Shown one piece after another: positions 31,534-41,957 of a stretch of 49,661 bases of DNA. The stretch spans positions 1-49,661 of the forward strand of contig NZ_PJRS01000042.1 in the NCBI RefSeq assembly GCF_002858925.1, read 5' to 3'. The DNA is from Caulobacter zeae (GTDB lineage Bacteria > Pseudomonadota > Alphaproteobacteria > Caulobacterales > Caulobacteraceae). Below the pieces are notes generated by a model. The model ran no database searches. It was given only the letters and a program-made list of their open reading frames with translations, and was not told the origin of the DNA. Made by a program: the position numbers and the translations under genes. Each line of letters starts with the position of its first letter. The first letter of the stretch is position 1.

Positions 31534-33480
31534 GTGGCCGATTTCGACTGGCGATCCTGGACGGTGAGGGCGCGGCATGGCGCGCTGGCCGTGGCCGCTT
31601 TCGTCGCCGCGAGAGCCCGTGGAACCATCGCCTTCGTTCGCCGCCATCCGCGCTGGATGGGCTTCTTCGGCCTGGTCTTCGCCGCCCTGCTGGCCGCCTT
31701 CGTCTGGATAGGCGTCAGCCTGCCGCTGTCGCGCTCGCTGGAGCCGCTCGACAGCCCGGCCGTCGTGCTGCTGGACGCCCAGGGCAAGGCCTTCGCCCGG
31801 CGCGGGGCCTACAAGGAGGCGCCCGTCGTCGTCGCCGACCTGCCCAAGTACGTGCCCGACGCCTTCATCGCCATCGAGGATCGCCGCTTCCGCCGCCACT
31901 TCGGCCTGGATATCTGGGGCATGGGCCGGGCGGCGGCGGTCAACATCAAGGCCGGCAAGGCCCGCGAGGGCGCCAGCACCATCACCCAGCAACTGGCCAA
32001 GAACGCCTTCCTCAGCAATGAGCGCACGCTTCGCCGCAAGGCGCAGGAAGCGGTGATCGCGGTGTGGCTGGAGCTGCGCCTGTCGAAGGACGAGATCCTC
32101 GCCCGCTATCTGTCGAGCATCTATTTCGGCGACGGGGTCTATGGCCTGGGTGCGGCCTCGCGTCATTACTTCGGCCGTCCGCCGGAGAAGCTGACCCTGG
32201 GCCAGGCCGCGATCCTGGCCGGTATGGTCAACGCCCCCAGTCGCCTGGACCCGGTCGACAATCCCAAGGCCGCCGCCGCCCGCGCCGACCGGGTGCTGGC
32301 CGACATGGTCGAGGTCAAGTTCATCACCCCCGAGCAGGCCGCCAACGCCCGCGGCGCCCGGGCCCGGGCCACGCGCGCCAGCCTGCCGGTCGGCGGCTAT
32401 TTCGCCGACTGGGTCTCGCCGCAGATCGCCGACGCCTTCGAGACCGCCCGCTACGGCGAGGTCCGCGTGCCCACCACGCTCGACGGCCGCCTGCAGCGCC
32501 GCGCCGAGCAGGCGGTCAACAACGCCCTGGCCCGGTCGGGAACCCGGCTGAAGGCGGGGCAGGCGGCGCTGGTCGCCATGCGCCCCGACGGCAAGGTGGT
32601 GGCCATGGTCGGCGGCCGCTCGTACGCCAAGAGCCAGTTCAACCGCGCGGTCCAGGCCAAGCGCCAGCCAGGCAGCGCCTTCAAGCTGTTCGTCTATCTA
32701 GCGGCCCTGCGCGACGGGGCCCGGCCCGACATGCGGGTGGTCGGCGATCCGGTGACCATCAACGGCTGGACGCCCAGGAACTACGAGGGCGGCGTGGGCA
32801 GCGACCTGACCCTGCGCGACGCCTTCGCCCAGTCCAACAACATCATCGCCGCCCGCATCTGGCAGACGGCCGGCGGCGAGGCGGTGGTGCAGGCCGCGCG
32901 TGATCTCGGCATCAACTCGCCGCTGAAGGCCACCGACGCCAGCCTGTCGCTGGGCGCGGCCGAGACCACGTTGCTGGAGCTGACCAGCGCCTACGCCGCC
33001 GTCGCCTCGGGCCACATGCCGGTCGCGCCCTACGGCCGGCCGCGCAAGGAGGGCGAGGCTGCTCCGCCCAGCCGGCCGCTCGACACCGCCCAGCGCGCGG
33101 CGCTCTACGAACTGCTCGGCGCGGTGGTCGAGGAAGGTACCGGCCGCGCCGCGCGCACCGGCCAGCTGACCTATGGCAAGACCGGCACCACCCAGGAGCA
33201 CCGCGACGCCGTCTTCGTCGGCTTCACCGGCGACCTGGTGGTCGGGGTGTGGGTCGGCAACGACGATCACTCGCCGATGAATGGCGTCACCGGCGGCGGC
33301 CTGCCGGCCCAGATCTGGCGCGACTTCGTCGGCCAGGGCCTCAAGGCCGGCCTGATCGCCCGCGACCGCGCCCCGGTTCCCCGCGTGCAGCCGCCGTCCG
33401 AGGAAGAGGGTCTGGAGCGTGAGCTGGAGCAGGATCTCGGCGGCATCCCGCGCTGGCTGCGGCGGATCTTCGGGGGGTGA
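31534..33480 (+). CDS. Bifunctional penicillin-binding protein, class A (648 aa)
   Basis: Builds peptidoglycan with both glycosyltransferase and transpeptidase domains. A short cytoplasmic tail and one membrane helix (about 41-62, MGFFGLVFAALLAAFVWIG) come first. The GT51 motifs follow: EDRRFRRHFGLD (catalytic Glu115), GASTITQQLAKN, RKAQEAVIAVWLE and ILARYLSSIYFGDGVYGLGA. The transpeptidase carries SAFK (Ser381, Lys384), SNN (Ser434) and KTGTT (Lys549). The start is GTG at 31534 after a G-rich Shine-Dalgarno; earlier in-frame starts lie inside the family A repeat. At 648 residues it is shorter than typical PBP1a (about 800), resembling the smaller class A proteins of which Caulobacter keeps several paralogues. 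It should act at the inner membrane facing the periplasm. Confidence 0.93.
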   Translation: MADFDWRSWTVRARHGALAVAAFVAARARGTIAFVRRHPRWMGFFGLVFAALLAAFVWIGVSLPLSRSLEPLDSPAVVLLDAQGKAFARRGAYKEAPVVVADLPKYVPDAFIAIEDRRFRRHFGLDIWGMGRAAAVNIKAGKAREGASTITQQLAKNAFLSNERTLRRKAQEAVIAVWLELRLSKDEILARYLSSIYFGDGVYGLGAASRHYFGRPPEKLTLGQAAILAGMVNAPSRLDPVDNPKAAAARADRVLADMVEVKFITPEQAANARGARARATRASLPVGGYFADWVSPQIADAFETARYGEVRVPTTLDGRLQRRAEQAVNNALARSGTRLKAGQAALVAMRPDGKVVAMVGGRSYAKSQFNRAVQAKRQPGSAFKLFVYLAALRDGARPDMRVVGDPVTINGWTPRNYEGGVGSDLTLRDAFAQSNNIIAARIWQTAGGEAVVQAARDLGINSPLKATDASLSLGAAETTLLELTSAYAAVASGHMPVAPYGRPRKEGEAAPPSRPLDTAQRAALYELLGAVVEEGTGRAARTGQLTYGKTGTTQEHRDAVFVGFTGDLVVGVWVGNDDHSPMNGVTGGGLPAQIWRDFVGQGLKAGLIARDRAPVPRVQPPSEEEGLERELEQDLGGIPRWLRRIFGG

Positions 33481-33488
33481 TCTAGGAA

Positions 33489-33614
33489 CCTCCCCCCGTG
33501 GGGGAGGCGGCCGAAGGCCGGAGGGGGAGGTTTTCAGCCTCCGGGACGATGTGTGAGTTCGCAACCACACCCCCAACCGATCGCTGCGCGATCGCCTCGC
33601 CCATAGGGGGAGGT
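33489..33614. repeat. Family B repeat copy 3, divergent form
   Basis: The first unit (33489-33535) is a standard CCTCCCCCCGTGGGGGAGG, then GGCCGAAGGCC. The second (about 33562-33614) differs from the other copies: it contains CCGATCGCTGCGCGATCG and the complement of the CCTCCCCC end. It fills the gap between the convergent penicillin-binding protein and racemase genes. Confidence 0.75.
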
Positions 33615-33625
33615 CCCTTGGCCAG

Positions 33626-34288
33626 TTACCGGCAAACCTCCACGCACCGTTTGGCCAAGGCCTGCGTCGCATCGACGAACGGCACGGTCAGGTCGTCCTG
33701 GCCCATGACCAGCGGCACTTCTGTGCAACCCGCCACCACGGCCTGGGCCCCCAGGCCCACCAGCCGATGGGCCAGCGCCGCCATGGTCTGGCGCGAGGCC
33801 GCCGACAGGTCGCCGCGCTTGATGCGATAGAGCAGGGCCATGAACTCGACCTGCTCGTGGTCGCCCAGCGTCACGGCCTCCAGCCCCAGGTGCGAAAGCC
33901 GGTCGCGGTAGATCGAAAGGCCGCCGGCCGTGCCCAGCACGCCGATGCGGGTCGCGCCGGCGATGCGGGCGGCCTCGACCGCAGTTTCCGGCAGGTCGAT
34001 CAGCGGCAGGCCGCTGGACTTCACTTCATTGGCGAAGGCGTGGGCGGTGTTGCAGGCGATGGCCAGCACCTGCGCGCCCGCGTCGCGCAGCCCCGCGGCC
34101 ATGGCCGCCAGCACCGGGCCGGCCGCGTCGCCGTCGGTGTTGCGGTCGGGGATCTTGGGATTGATGTCGACCAGCACCCGGATGTGGTCCTGCTCGCGCA
34201 CCACCGGTGTGGCGGCCTGCAGCTTGGCCAGGAAGTCGAGGGTGGCGGCCGGACCCATGCCGCCCAGCACGCCGAGGACCTTGCTCAT
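33626..34288 (-). CDS. Aspartate/glutamate racemase family protein (220 aa)
   Basis: A cofactor-independent racemase fold. Two catalytic cysteines are visible, Cys79 in LAIACNTAHAFANEV and Cys188 in VVAGCTEVPLVMG. The N-terminal signature is KVLGVLGGMGPAATLDFLAK, and the conserved loop is HIRVLVDINPKIPDRN. The length matches the Asp/Glu racemase group rather than MurI glutamate racemase. It interconverts L- and D-amino acids; Asp is the usual family substrate, but broad-specificity members exist. AAAGGA lies about 8 bases before the ATG. The PLP enzyme gene upstream (34418) is in the same direction, 129 bases away with a repeat pair between, so the two may work together in D-amino-acid metabolism. 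Confidence 0.88.
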   Translation of the reverse strand: MSKVLGVLGGMGPAATLDFLAKLQAATPVVREQDHIRVLVDINPKIPDRNTDGDAAGPVLAAMAAGLRDAGAQVLAIACNTAHAFANEVKSSGLPLIDLPETAVEAARIAGATRIGVLGTAGGLSIYRDRLSHLGLEAVTLGDHEQVEFMALLYRIKRGDLSAASRQTMAALAHRLVGLGAQAVVAGCTEVPLVMGQDDLTVPFVDATQALAKRCVEVCR

Positions 34289-34318
34289 CGGGTTTCCTTT
34301 GCCAACACCTTGCGTGGT

Positions 34319-34406
34319 CCTCGTCCTTCGACAGGCTCAGGATGAGGACCAGATCCAACGCCATGATCAGTAGAAAACCTCATCCTGAGCTTGTCGAAGG
34401 ACAAGG
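34319..34406. repeat. REP-like inverted pair, family A copy 3
   Basis: Units at 34319-34347 and 34378-34406, opposite orientation, same 29-base core as the other copies with few changes. It lies between two leftward genes, the PLP lyase and the racemase, and could set relative expression if they share a transcript. Confidence 0.85.
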
Positions 34407-34417
34407 TTTTCGGCTCC

Positions 34418-35419
34418 TCAGCCCAGCGCCGGCTCCAGCACCGACTGGTAGCCGAACAGCCCTTGCGCGCCGCCGGTGTGCAGGAACACCACCCGCTCGC
34501 CCTTGAACGTTCCCTTGCGGGCCTGGTCGATCAGCCCCTTCATCGCCTTGCCCGAGTAGACCGGATCCAGCAGCAGGCCTGCCGTCCGCGCGGCTAGCGC
34601 CAGGGCGTCGATCACGCCCTGGTCGACCAGGCCGTAGCCTTCGCCCACATAGTCGCAGTCGGCCACGACCGCCTCGCGGCGCACCCGACCGGCCGCGCCG
34701 ATCGTCTCGGCGGTGGCGACCGCCAGGTTGAAGACGTTCTCTTCCTGCTTGGCCTTGGGCGCGCGCACGCCGAAGCCGAGGATGGGGATGTCGACCGACA
34801 GCGCCGCGAAGCCGGCCACCAGGCCCGCATGGGTGCCGGCGCTGCCGGTGGCGGTGACCAGGCGGTCGATCTTCAAGTCGAGGCCGTCGGCCTGCACGAC
34901 CAGCTCGCGGGCGCAGTCGACATAGCCCAGGGCGCCGACCGTGTTGGAGCCGCCGCCGGGGATCACATAGGGCTTGCCGCCCCGCCGGCGGACGATCTCG
35001 GCGCTGGCTTCCAGTTCTTCGTTCATGTCGGTTCCGCCCGGCACGAAGCGGATCGAAGCGCCCATCAGCCGGTCGAGCAGCACGTTGCCATTGCCCATGT
35101 AGTCGCTGGCCTTGGAGCCCGTGCGCTCCTCGAGGATCACCTCGGTCGAAAGTCCATGGCGGGCGCCGGCCGCGATGGTCTGGCGCACGTGGTTGGACTG
35201 CACCGCGCCTTGCGTCACCAGGGTGTCGGCGCCCAGGGCCAGGGCCTCGCCGAGCAGGAATTCCAGCTTGCGGGTCTTGTTGCCGCCGCCGGCCAGGCCC
35301 GTGCAGTCGTCGCGCTTGACCCAGAGGTCGATCCCCAGTTCCGCGCCGAGGCGGGGCAGGGGCTCGAGCGGCGTCGGCAAGTGGGCGAAGCGGGCGCGGG
35401 GAAAGCGGGCCAGGTGCAT
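34418..35419 (-). CDS. PLP-dependent D-cysteine desulfhydrase / L-cysteate sulfo-lyase family (333 aa)
   Basis: A fold-type II PLP enzyme of the ACC deaminase/D-cysteine desulfhydrase group. The PLP lysine is Lys48 in GLAGGGNKTRKLEFL, and the phosphate-binding loop is TATGSAGTHAGLVAG. The family motifs LVTQGAVQSNHVRQTIAAGA, PYVIPGGGSNTVGALGYVDC and LLLDPVYSGKAMKGLIDQAR are intact, and the whole aligns by eye with E. coli DcyD. Related CuyA enzymes release sulfite from L-cysteate, and sequence alone does not separate the two activities. The product is pyruvate plus ammonia and sulfide or sulfite. GGAG is 7 bases before the ATG at 35419. The Asp/Glu racemase gene lies downstream. Confidence 0.88.
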   Translation of the reverse strand: MHLARFPRARFAHLPTPLEPLPRLGAELGIDLWVKRDDCTGLAGGGNKTRKLEFLLGEALALGADTLVTQGAVQSNHVRQTIAAGARHGLSTEVILEERTGSKASDYMGNGNVLLDRLMGASIRFVPGGTDMNEELEASAEIVRRRGGKPYVIPGGGSNTVGALGYVDCARELVVQADGLDLKIDRLVTATGSAGTHAGLVAGFAALSVDIPILGFGVRAPKAKQEENVFNLAVATAETIGAAGRVRREAVVADCDYVGEGYGLVDQGVIDALALAARTAGLLLDPVYSGKAMKGLIDQARKGTFKGERVVFLHTGGAQGLFGYQSVLEPALG

Positions 35420-35635
35420 GCGGGAACTCCGATCCGGACGCCTGGAGATAGGCTGCGCGAGGGCGGCTGGCAAAGCGTTTCGGCGAGGCGTCGGGCCCAA
35501 ACGGTGCTATGCTGGCGCTCGCCTGGCGGCCTCGACGTCGCCGGGCGCAAAAAGCCTGTCCCCGCGTACCCGCGGCTTGGTTTTCCCCATCCCGCGGGCC
35601 TGTCGGAAGGCCGGGCGGACGTTGGGAGAAAACGC

Positions 35636-36253
35636 ATGAAAGCCAAGATCCTCAAGTCTCGGCCGCCGCCGCGCATCGGCCGCTCCGGCGCCAGGATGCT
35701 GCGCGGCTGGATCCTCGGCGTCGCCGTGCTGGCGATGCTGCCCCCGGCCGCGAACGCGGCGGGTTCGGTGCTGATCATCGGCGGCGGCATCGCCAAGGAC
35801 TGCTCCGAAGCCGTGATCCGGGGACGCTACGACGACGACACCATGCGGCTGTGCACCACGGCGCTGGAGGTCGAGACCCTCTCTATGGGCGACCGGGCCC
35901 GCACCCTGGTCAATCGCGGCGTGATCCAGCTGCGGCGCCAGGCCTATGTCGAGGCGCGCGCGGACTTCGACGCGGCCGGCCGCATCGAGCCGAAGCTGGG
36001 CGAGGTCTATGTCAACCGGGGCGCGGCCCTGGTGGCCGAGGATCGCTTCGCCGAGGGACTGAGCGAGATCGACCGGGGCCTTGCCCTGGGCGTAAAGCAG
36101 CCCGAGCGCGCCTACTACAACCGCGCCCTGGCCCACGAGAACCTCGGCGACGTCAAGGCGGCCTATTACGACTTCCAGCGCGCGGCCGAGCTCGATCCGA
36201 AATGGACGGCGCCGAAGGAAGAGCTGGCGCGTTTCTCGTTCAAGAGCCGCTGA
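35636..36253 (+). CDS. Exported tetratricopeptide-repeat protein (205 aa)
   Basis: The basic N-terminus is unusually long (KAKILKSRPPPRIGRSGARM) before a hydrophobic segment LRGWILGVAVLAMLPPAANA, so it is a signal peptide or an N-terminal anchor. The mature part has about three TPR units: RARTLVNRGVIQLRRQAYVE, EVYVNRGAALVAEDRFAEGL and RAYYNRALAHENLGDVKAAY, followed by DFQRAAELDPKW. Two cysteines (DCSEAV, RLCTTAL) precede the repeats. GGGAG lies 9 bases before the ATG. It heads a likely three-gene rightward operon with 36297 and ypfJ. TPR proteins are scaffolds; the partner is unknown. Confidence 0.85.
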   Translation: MKAKILKSRPPPRIGRSGARMLRGWILGVAVLAMLPPAANAAGSVLIIGGGIAKDCSEAVIRGRYDDDTMRLCTTALEVETLSMGDRARTLVNRGVIQLRRQAYVEARADFDAAGRIEPKLGEVYVNRGAALVAEDRFAEGLSEIDRGLALGVKQPERAYYNRALAHENLGDVKAAYYDFQRAAELDPKWTAPKEELARFSFKSR

Positions 36254-36296
36254 GGCCGCGCCTTTCCGGCGCGCGGGGCGGCGACGGAGGCGTGCC

Positions 36297-36686
36297 ATGA
36301 AGCTGTTGTTGGCGGGAGCGGTCTCGACGGGCCTGGCGCTGGCGGCGAGTGCGGCGAGCGCCCAGACGGATGCCGGCCTGGCCCAGCAGCGCGCGGCCGC
36401 GCGGATGGAGATCGAGGCCCTGCGCCAGCAGCAGATGGCGCAGGGCCAGGAAGCCCAGGCCGCCCGCGACCGCGCGGCGGCGGCCCAGACCCTGCGCTCG
36501 TTGCAGGCGCAGGGGGCGAGCACGGGTCAGCCCTACCGGCCGCCGCCGGCCGAGGTCCTGCCCGAGCGGGGCGATCCGTCGGCGGGGCTGTCGCTGCGGC
36601 TGGACGAACTGGACCGCTTGACCGACGCGCGGCTGGCGCGGAGCAATGAGGTGCTGCGGGCCATCAAGCCCGCTTCGGATCGCTAG
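36297..36686 (+). CDS. Exported Ala/Gln-rich protein of unknown function (129 aa)
   Basis: A signal peptide (MKLLLAGAVSTGLALAASAA, cleaved near SAQTD) is followed by a helical Ala/Gln/Arg-rich region (RAAARMEIEALRQQQMAQGQ and on to about residue 72), likely coiled coil. A proline-rich turn (YRPPPAEVLPERGD) and a second helix (LSLRLDELDRLTDARLARS) follow. GGAGG is 6 bases before the ATG. It sits 43 bases after the TPR gene and 14 bases before ypfJ, so all three are probably one transcript. No family is recognised; the composition suggests a periplasmic structural or binding protein. Confidence 0.75.
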   Translation: MKLLLAGAVSTGLALAASAASAQTDAGLAQQRAAARMEIEALRQQQMAQGQEAQAARDRAAAAQTLRSLQAQGASTGQPYRPPPAEVLPERGDPSAGLSLRLDELDRLTDARLARSNEVLRAIKPASDR

Positions 36687-36700
36687 AGGGTCTTGCGCGC

Positions 36701-37549
36701 ATGGAATGGGAAGGCGGCCGGCAGTCCGGCAACATCGAGGACCGGCGCGGTCTCGGACCTGTGGCGGCGGCGGGCGGCGGCATCGGAGCCCTGGTGCTGG
36801 CGGCGGTGGGCTACTTCGTGTTCGGCGTCGATCCGCAGACCACGCTGAACGCCGTCGAAGGCGCGCAGGCGCCGGCGGCCCAGCAGCAGGAAGGCCGGCG
36901 TGGTTCGGTGCAGGACGAGGGCGGCCGCTTCGTCGACGTCATCGAGACCTCGAACACCGACGTCTGGGGTCCGATCTTCGCTCGTTCGGGCGGCCGCTAC
37001 GTCCCGCCGACCTCGGTCGTGCTTTATGACGACCAGACCGGCACCGGCTGCGGCCTGGGTCAGTCGGCGATGGGGCCGTTCTATTGCCCCGCCGACCTCA
37101 AGGTCTATCTCGACCTCAGCTTCTGGAACGAGCTGGAGAGCCGCTTCGGGGCCAAGGGCGAGTTCGCCCGCGCCTATGTGATCAGCCACGAGATCGGCCA
37201 TCACATCCAGAACCAGCTGGGCGCCACCCGCCAGGCCGATCGCCTGGGCCGTCGCGGCGCCGAGAGCGGCTCGGTGCGGCTGGAGCTACAGGCCGACTGC
37301 TACGCCGGGGTTTGGGCCCGCCACGCGCCCGAGGTCTCGAGCATCCGCATCACCCGCGCCGACATCGAGGACGGCCTGGGCGCGGCGGCCGCCGTCGGCG
37401 ACGACGCCATTCAGTCCAAGGCGCAAGGGCAGGTGATGCCCGACAGCTTCACCCACGGCACCAGCGAGCAGCGCATGCGCTGGTTCGGCAAGGGCTACGA
37501 CGCCGGCAAGCCCGCCGCCTGCGACACCTTCGCCACGGACGATCTGTAG
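36701..37549 (+). CDS. ypfJ: YpfJ-family neutral zinc metallopeptidase (282 aa)
   Basis: The member start MEWEGGRQSGNIEDRRG is typical of the family, followed by one membrane helix (about 23-42) and a periplasmic catalytic domain. The zincin motif is VISHEIGHHIQNQLG (His163, Glu164, His167), with the third ligand probably in LELQADCYAGVWARH. Other hallmarks are GTGCGLGQSAMGPFYCPAD, with two cysteines that may pair, and the C-terminal SFTHGTSEQRMRWFGKGYDA. The length matches the family. The physiological substrate is not known. It is the last gene of the likely operon and ends 3 bases from the stop of the convergent membrane protein gene. Confidence 0.93.
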   Translation: MEWEGGRQSGNIEDRRGLGPVAAAGGGIGALVLAAVGYFVFGVDPQTTLNAVEGAQAPAAQQQEGRRGSVQDEGGRFVDVIETSNTDVWGPIFARSGGRYVPPTSVVLYDDQTGTGCGLGQSAMGPFYCPADLKVYLDLSFWNELESRFGAKGEFARAYVISHEIGHHIQNQLGATRQADRLGRRGAESGSVRLELQADCYAGVWARHAPEVSSIRITRADIEDGLGAAAAVGDDAIQSKAQGQVMPDSFTHGTSEQRMRWFGKGYDAGKPAACDTFATDDL

Positions 37550-37552
37550 GGG

Positions 37553-38338
37553 TCAGGCGGTCGCCTGGAGCGGCCGGGTCCGCCGCAGTTCCTGGTAGAT
37601 CGCCGCCATCATCAGCATCTCCAGGCCGATGAACAGCGAGTCCAGGACCGCGCGGATCAGCGGAATGATGTTCAAGGCGCGCGGAGCTTCGAGCGTCAGC
37701 AAGGGCAGGGACATCGCCGCCGCGAGTATCACGGCGGTCAGCACGATCGAGGTGAACTCGATGAGCACAATCCGGAAGCGCCGCTTGCGTGTCAGGCGTA
37801 GGGCGCTGGCCAGGGCGGTCGCGAGCGAAGGGGTTTCCTTGACCGCGATCGCGACCCCGGGGCTGATCAGGGCGTAAAGAGACAAGCTGACCAGGCTGGC
37901 CGTCAGGCCGATCTTCAGCTTGATCCAGGCCACGTCCTGCATCGGGGCGTCGGCCGCCACCGACATGGCCACCGCCGCCGTCGACAATGCCTCGCCGACC
38001 ATGTTGGGCAGGGTGACTAGCAGCAGCACGCCATATACGGCCGGAAAGCTTGTCAGCGCGGCGCGCGTGGAAGTTTTCCAGTTGCGAACCCCAACGAGCA
38101 CGCACCGAAGAAAAGCGCTGGTCAGCAGGGCGGTCAGGGCCACGCGCATGAACGAGGTCGCTGTCGGCCAGATGACCTCGTCGGCATGGAAGCCTCGAGG
38201 GGCCAGGTCGAAAAGCTGTTCCAGCCCCGTGCGACCCAGGGCCAGCGCCACGAGCACGGCCAGCAGGCCGGCCCAGTGAGCCTTCAGGATGCGACCGAGC
38301 GCGCCGAGCACGCGCCGGATCGAAAAGCGATCGTCCAT
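37553..38338 (-). CDS. Polytopic inner-membrane protein of unknown function (261 aa)
   Basis: About six hydrophobic helices are visible, for example HWAGLLAVLVALALG, FMRVALTALLTSAFLRCVLV, FPAVYGVLLLVTLPNMVGEA, GLTASLVSLSLYALISPGVA and IVLIEFTSIVLTAVILAAAM. Between helices 4 and 5 the loop ETPSLATALASALRLTRKRR, followed by FRIVLIEF, resembles the repeated segment of YciC/glycerophosphodiester-phosphodiesterase-like membrane domains, but this is not firm. The ATG at 38338 has a GGGGG run 4 bases upstream; an in-frame start at 38422 lacks one. It is divergent from the thiC riboswitch leader. No function can be given. Confidence 0.8.
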   Translation of the reverse strand: MDDRFSIRRVLGALGRILKAHWAGLLAVLVALALGRTGLEQLFDLAPRGFHADEVIWPTATSFMRVALTALLTSAFLRCVLVGVRNWKTSTRAALTSFPAVYGVLLLVTLPNMVGEALSTAAVAMSVAADAPMQDVAWIKLKIGLTASLVSLSLYALISPGVAIAVKETPSLATALASALRLTRKRRFRIVLIEFTSIVLTAVILAAAMSLPLLTLEAPRALNIIPLIRAVLDSLFIGLEMLMMAAIYQELRRTRPLQATA

Positions 38339-38440
38339 GATTCCCCCGCCCAGCCGGAAGATACGGCCCGAGCAGCGCCTTACAAACCGTCGTTTCGCAC
38401 GCGCTCTTGACCCGCGCGTCAATCCTCCTAGTGTCCGCCC

Positions 38441-38533
38441 TGTTCACCGGGGGGTCGCTGTCGCGGCTGAGATTGGGCTTGAGCCCTGACCCGTCGAACC
38501 TGATCCGGGTCATGCCGGCGAAGGGAGGGAACG
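38441..38533 (+). promoter_or_regulatory. TPP (thi-box) riboswitch
   Basis: All conserved blocks of the thiamine pyrophosphate aptamer are present: a GGGG-rich 5-prime strand (38450-38455), CTGAGA (38467-38472), GACCC, GAACCTGATCCGGGT, and ATGCCGGCGAAGGGA running to about 38526. A closing P1 stem can form between GTTC (about 38442) and GGAAC (about 38528). It lies 85 bases upstream of thiC, so TPP should switch off thiC expression. The expression platform (terminator or sequestered ribosome site) is not obvious in the 85 bases that follow. Confidence 0.96.
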
Positions 38534-38617
38534 CGGTCCGGAAGCGTACAGTCCAGGCCGTAAGACCGACTTAGCTCGACACGTCCGGGTCTCTTCAGTG
38601 CTTGAGGAGCCCGCAAC

Positions 38618-40456
<1,839 letters not shown>

Positions 40457-40462
40457 TGATCG

Positions 40463-40491
40463 CGGCCGGCGAGGCTTGTTCTCGCCGGCCG
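40463..40491 (+). terminator. Hairpin terminator after thiC
   Basis: A perfect 11-bp stem, CGGCCGGCGAG (40463-40473) with CTCGCCGGCCG (40481-40491), encloses a 7-base loop and begins 6 bases after the thiC stop. Only a weak T-run (TCTTG) follows, so termination may be partial. Confidence 0.65.
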
Positions 40492-40529
40492 TCTTGATGC
40501 TGAAGCTGCGGTCGACTCAAGGTGGGCGA

Positions 40530-41876
40530 ATGAGGTCGTTCCTGTTCGCCGCCGCCTTGGCCGCCGCATCGCCGGCTTCGCCCGTCCGGGCCGAGCCGGC
40601 CATGCGACCTACGATGACGGAAGAGGTCGTCGCCAAACCCCTTCAAGGCGTCTGGCGCTCACGCGGCTATGGCTGGGTCGTGCGGTTCGACGCTTCTGGA
40701 CCCAGCCTATACCATCTGGCCGGCGAGGATTGCTGGCGCGACCCCCGCGCCGAGGCTGATCCCGACGGCGTGCTGAAGCTGTGGCGGCCAGTCGGCGCCG
40801 CCATCGAGACGGCCGGAGAGGCCGACGGCACGGTCTATCGGTTCGATCGGCTGAAGGCCCTGCCGGCCGCTTGCGCCGACGTCCGACCGTGGACGCCGCA
40901 ACGGACCCTGGCCGCGGTCGCTAACACCTTCGCCGCCTATTACCCGCTCTCCCAGGAACGCGGTCTCGACTGGACCGCTCGGCGGCGCGACGCCTTCGCC
41001 GTCTTGGGCGACGCGCCGGACGACGCGGCGCTGTGGAAGGCGTTGGCCGTGCTGCTGCGCGGGATCGACGACGCCCATGTGGAGCTCGACGGCGTCGTCG
41101 ACGGCCAAATGCGCACCCGACGGTTCGGCGAGGCGGCGGCGGTGATGCGGGCCAAGGCCGCTCCGGGCGGCGAGGCGGCCTGGACAAGGGCCTGGCGGGC
41201 GCAGGTGCTGGCCGCGCAGCCGGGCGTGCGCGAGGCGGCCGGCGGGCGGATCCTGTGGGGCCGCAAGGGCGAGGTCGGCTATCTGGCCCTGACCTCCATG
41301 GGCGGCTTCGATCCCCTGGCCGGCGACGACGACACGGCGCTGCTCGACGCCACGCTGGACGAGGCCGTGGTCGCCTTCGCCGGCGCCAGGGCGGTGATCG
41401 TCGACGTCAGCGACAATCGCGGCGGCTATGACGTGATCGCCCGCCGGATCGCCGCACGCTTCGCCGATCGTCGGCGCGAGGTCGGCTCGAAGGTCGTGGT
41501 CGGCGGCGACGGCGTAGCGCAGCCGCTGCTGATCACGCCGTCCGAGCGGCCGCGCTATCTCGGCCCTGTCTGGCTGCTGACCAGCCAGGTCACGGTCAGC
41601 GCCGGCGAGACCTTCACGCTGTCGATGCGGGCCCTGCCCAATGTGCGACAGGCGGGCGAGACGACGCGCGGGGCGCTGTCGGACCAGTTGCAGAAGCCGC
41701 TGCCGAACGGCTGGCGCTTTGCCCTGCCGGCCGAGCTGCATCGCGACGCCGGCGGCCAGGTGGTGGAAGGGCAGGGGATCGCCCCGCAGGTTCCGCTGCC
41801 GGTCTTTCCGCCCAATGACCCGCAAGGCCACGCCAGGGGGCTGGACCGCCTGCTGGGTCTGATCGGCGGGCGCTGA
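40530..41876 (+). CDS. S41-family (tail-specific/tricorn-like) serine peptidase, exported (448 aa)
   Basis: A signal peptide (MRSFLFAAALAAASPASPVR, cleaved near RAEP), an N-terminal domain with no recognised match (about 25-130), then the S41 peptidase domain. Visible in that domain are LRGIDDAHVELDG, RKGEVGYLALTSMGGF, ARAVIVDVSDNRGGYDVIAR and the active-site segment VWLLTSQVTVSAGETFTLSM with nucleophile Ser357 and Glu360. It resembles short S41 proteins without a PDZ domain rather than CtpA. ATG at 40530 is preferred because AGGTGG precedes it and it opens the signal peptide; an ATG at 40476 overlaps the thiC hairpin. The likely job is a periplasmic peptidase of unknown substrate. Confidence 0.83.
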   Translation: MRSFLFAAALAAASPASPVRAEPAMRPTMTEEVVAKPLQGVWRSRGYGWVVRFDASGPSLYHLAGEDCWRDPRAEADPDGVLKLWRPVGAAIETAGEADGTVYRFDRLKALPAACADVRPWTPQRTLAAVANTFAAYYPLSQERGLDWTARRRDAFAVLGDAPDDAALWKALAVLLRGIDDAHVELDGVVDGQMRTRRFGEAAAVMRAKAAPGGEAAWTRAWRAQVLAAQPGVREAAGGRILWGRKGEVGYLALTSMGGFDPLAGDDDTALLDATLDEAVVAFAGARAVIVDVSDNRGGYDVIARRIAARFADRRREVGSKVVVGGDGVAQPLLITPSERPRYLGPVWLLTSQVTVSAGETFTLSMRALPNVRQAGETTRGALSDQLQKPLPNGWRFALPAELHRDAGGQVVEGQGIAPQVPLPVFPPNDPQGHARGLDRLLGLIGGR

Positions 41877-41957
41877 AACTTTTTCGCGGCGCCCCTGTCG
41901 GCTCCTGCCGCGTTGAAACGTCCTAAGGGGCGCAACAACGATCCAAGGGAGGATCCC

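Noticed and set aside
35507..35635. Possible structured leader before the TPR gene
   Set aside because: CCCGCGG-type inverted segments are present but short and explained by GC content; no known riboswitch core was found.
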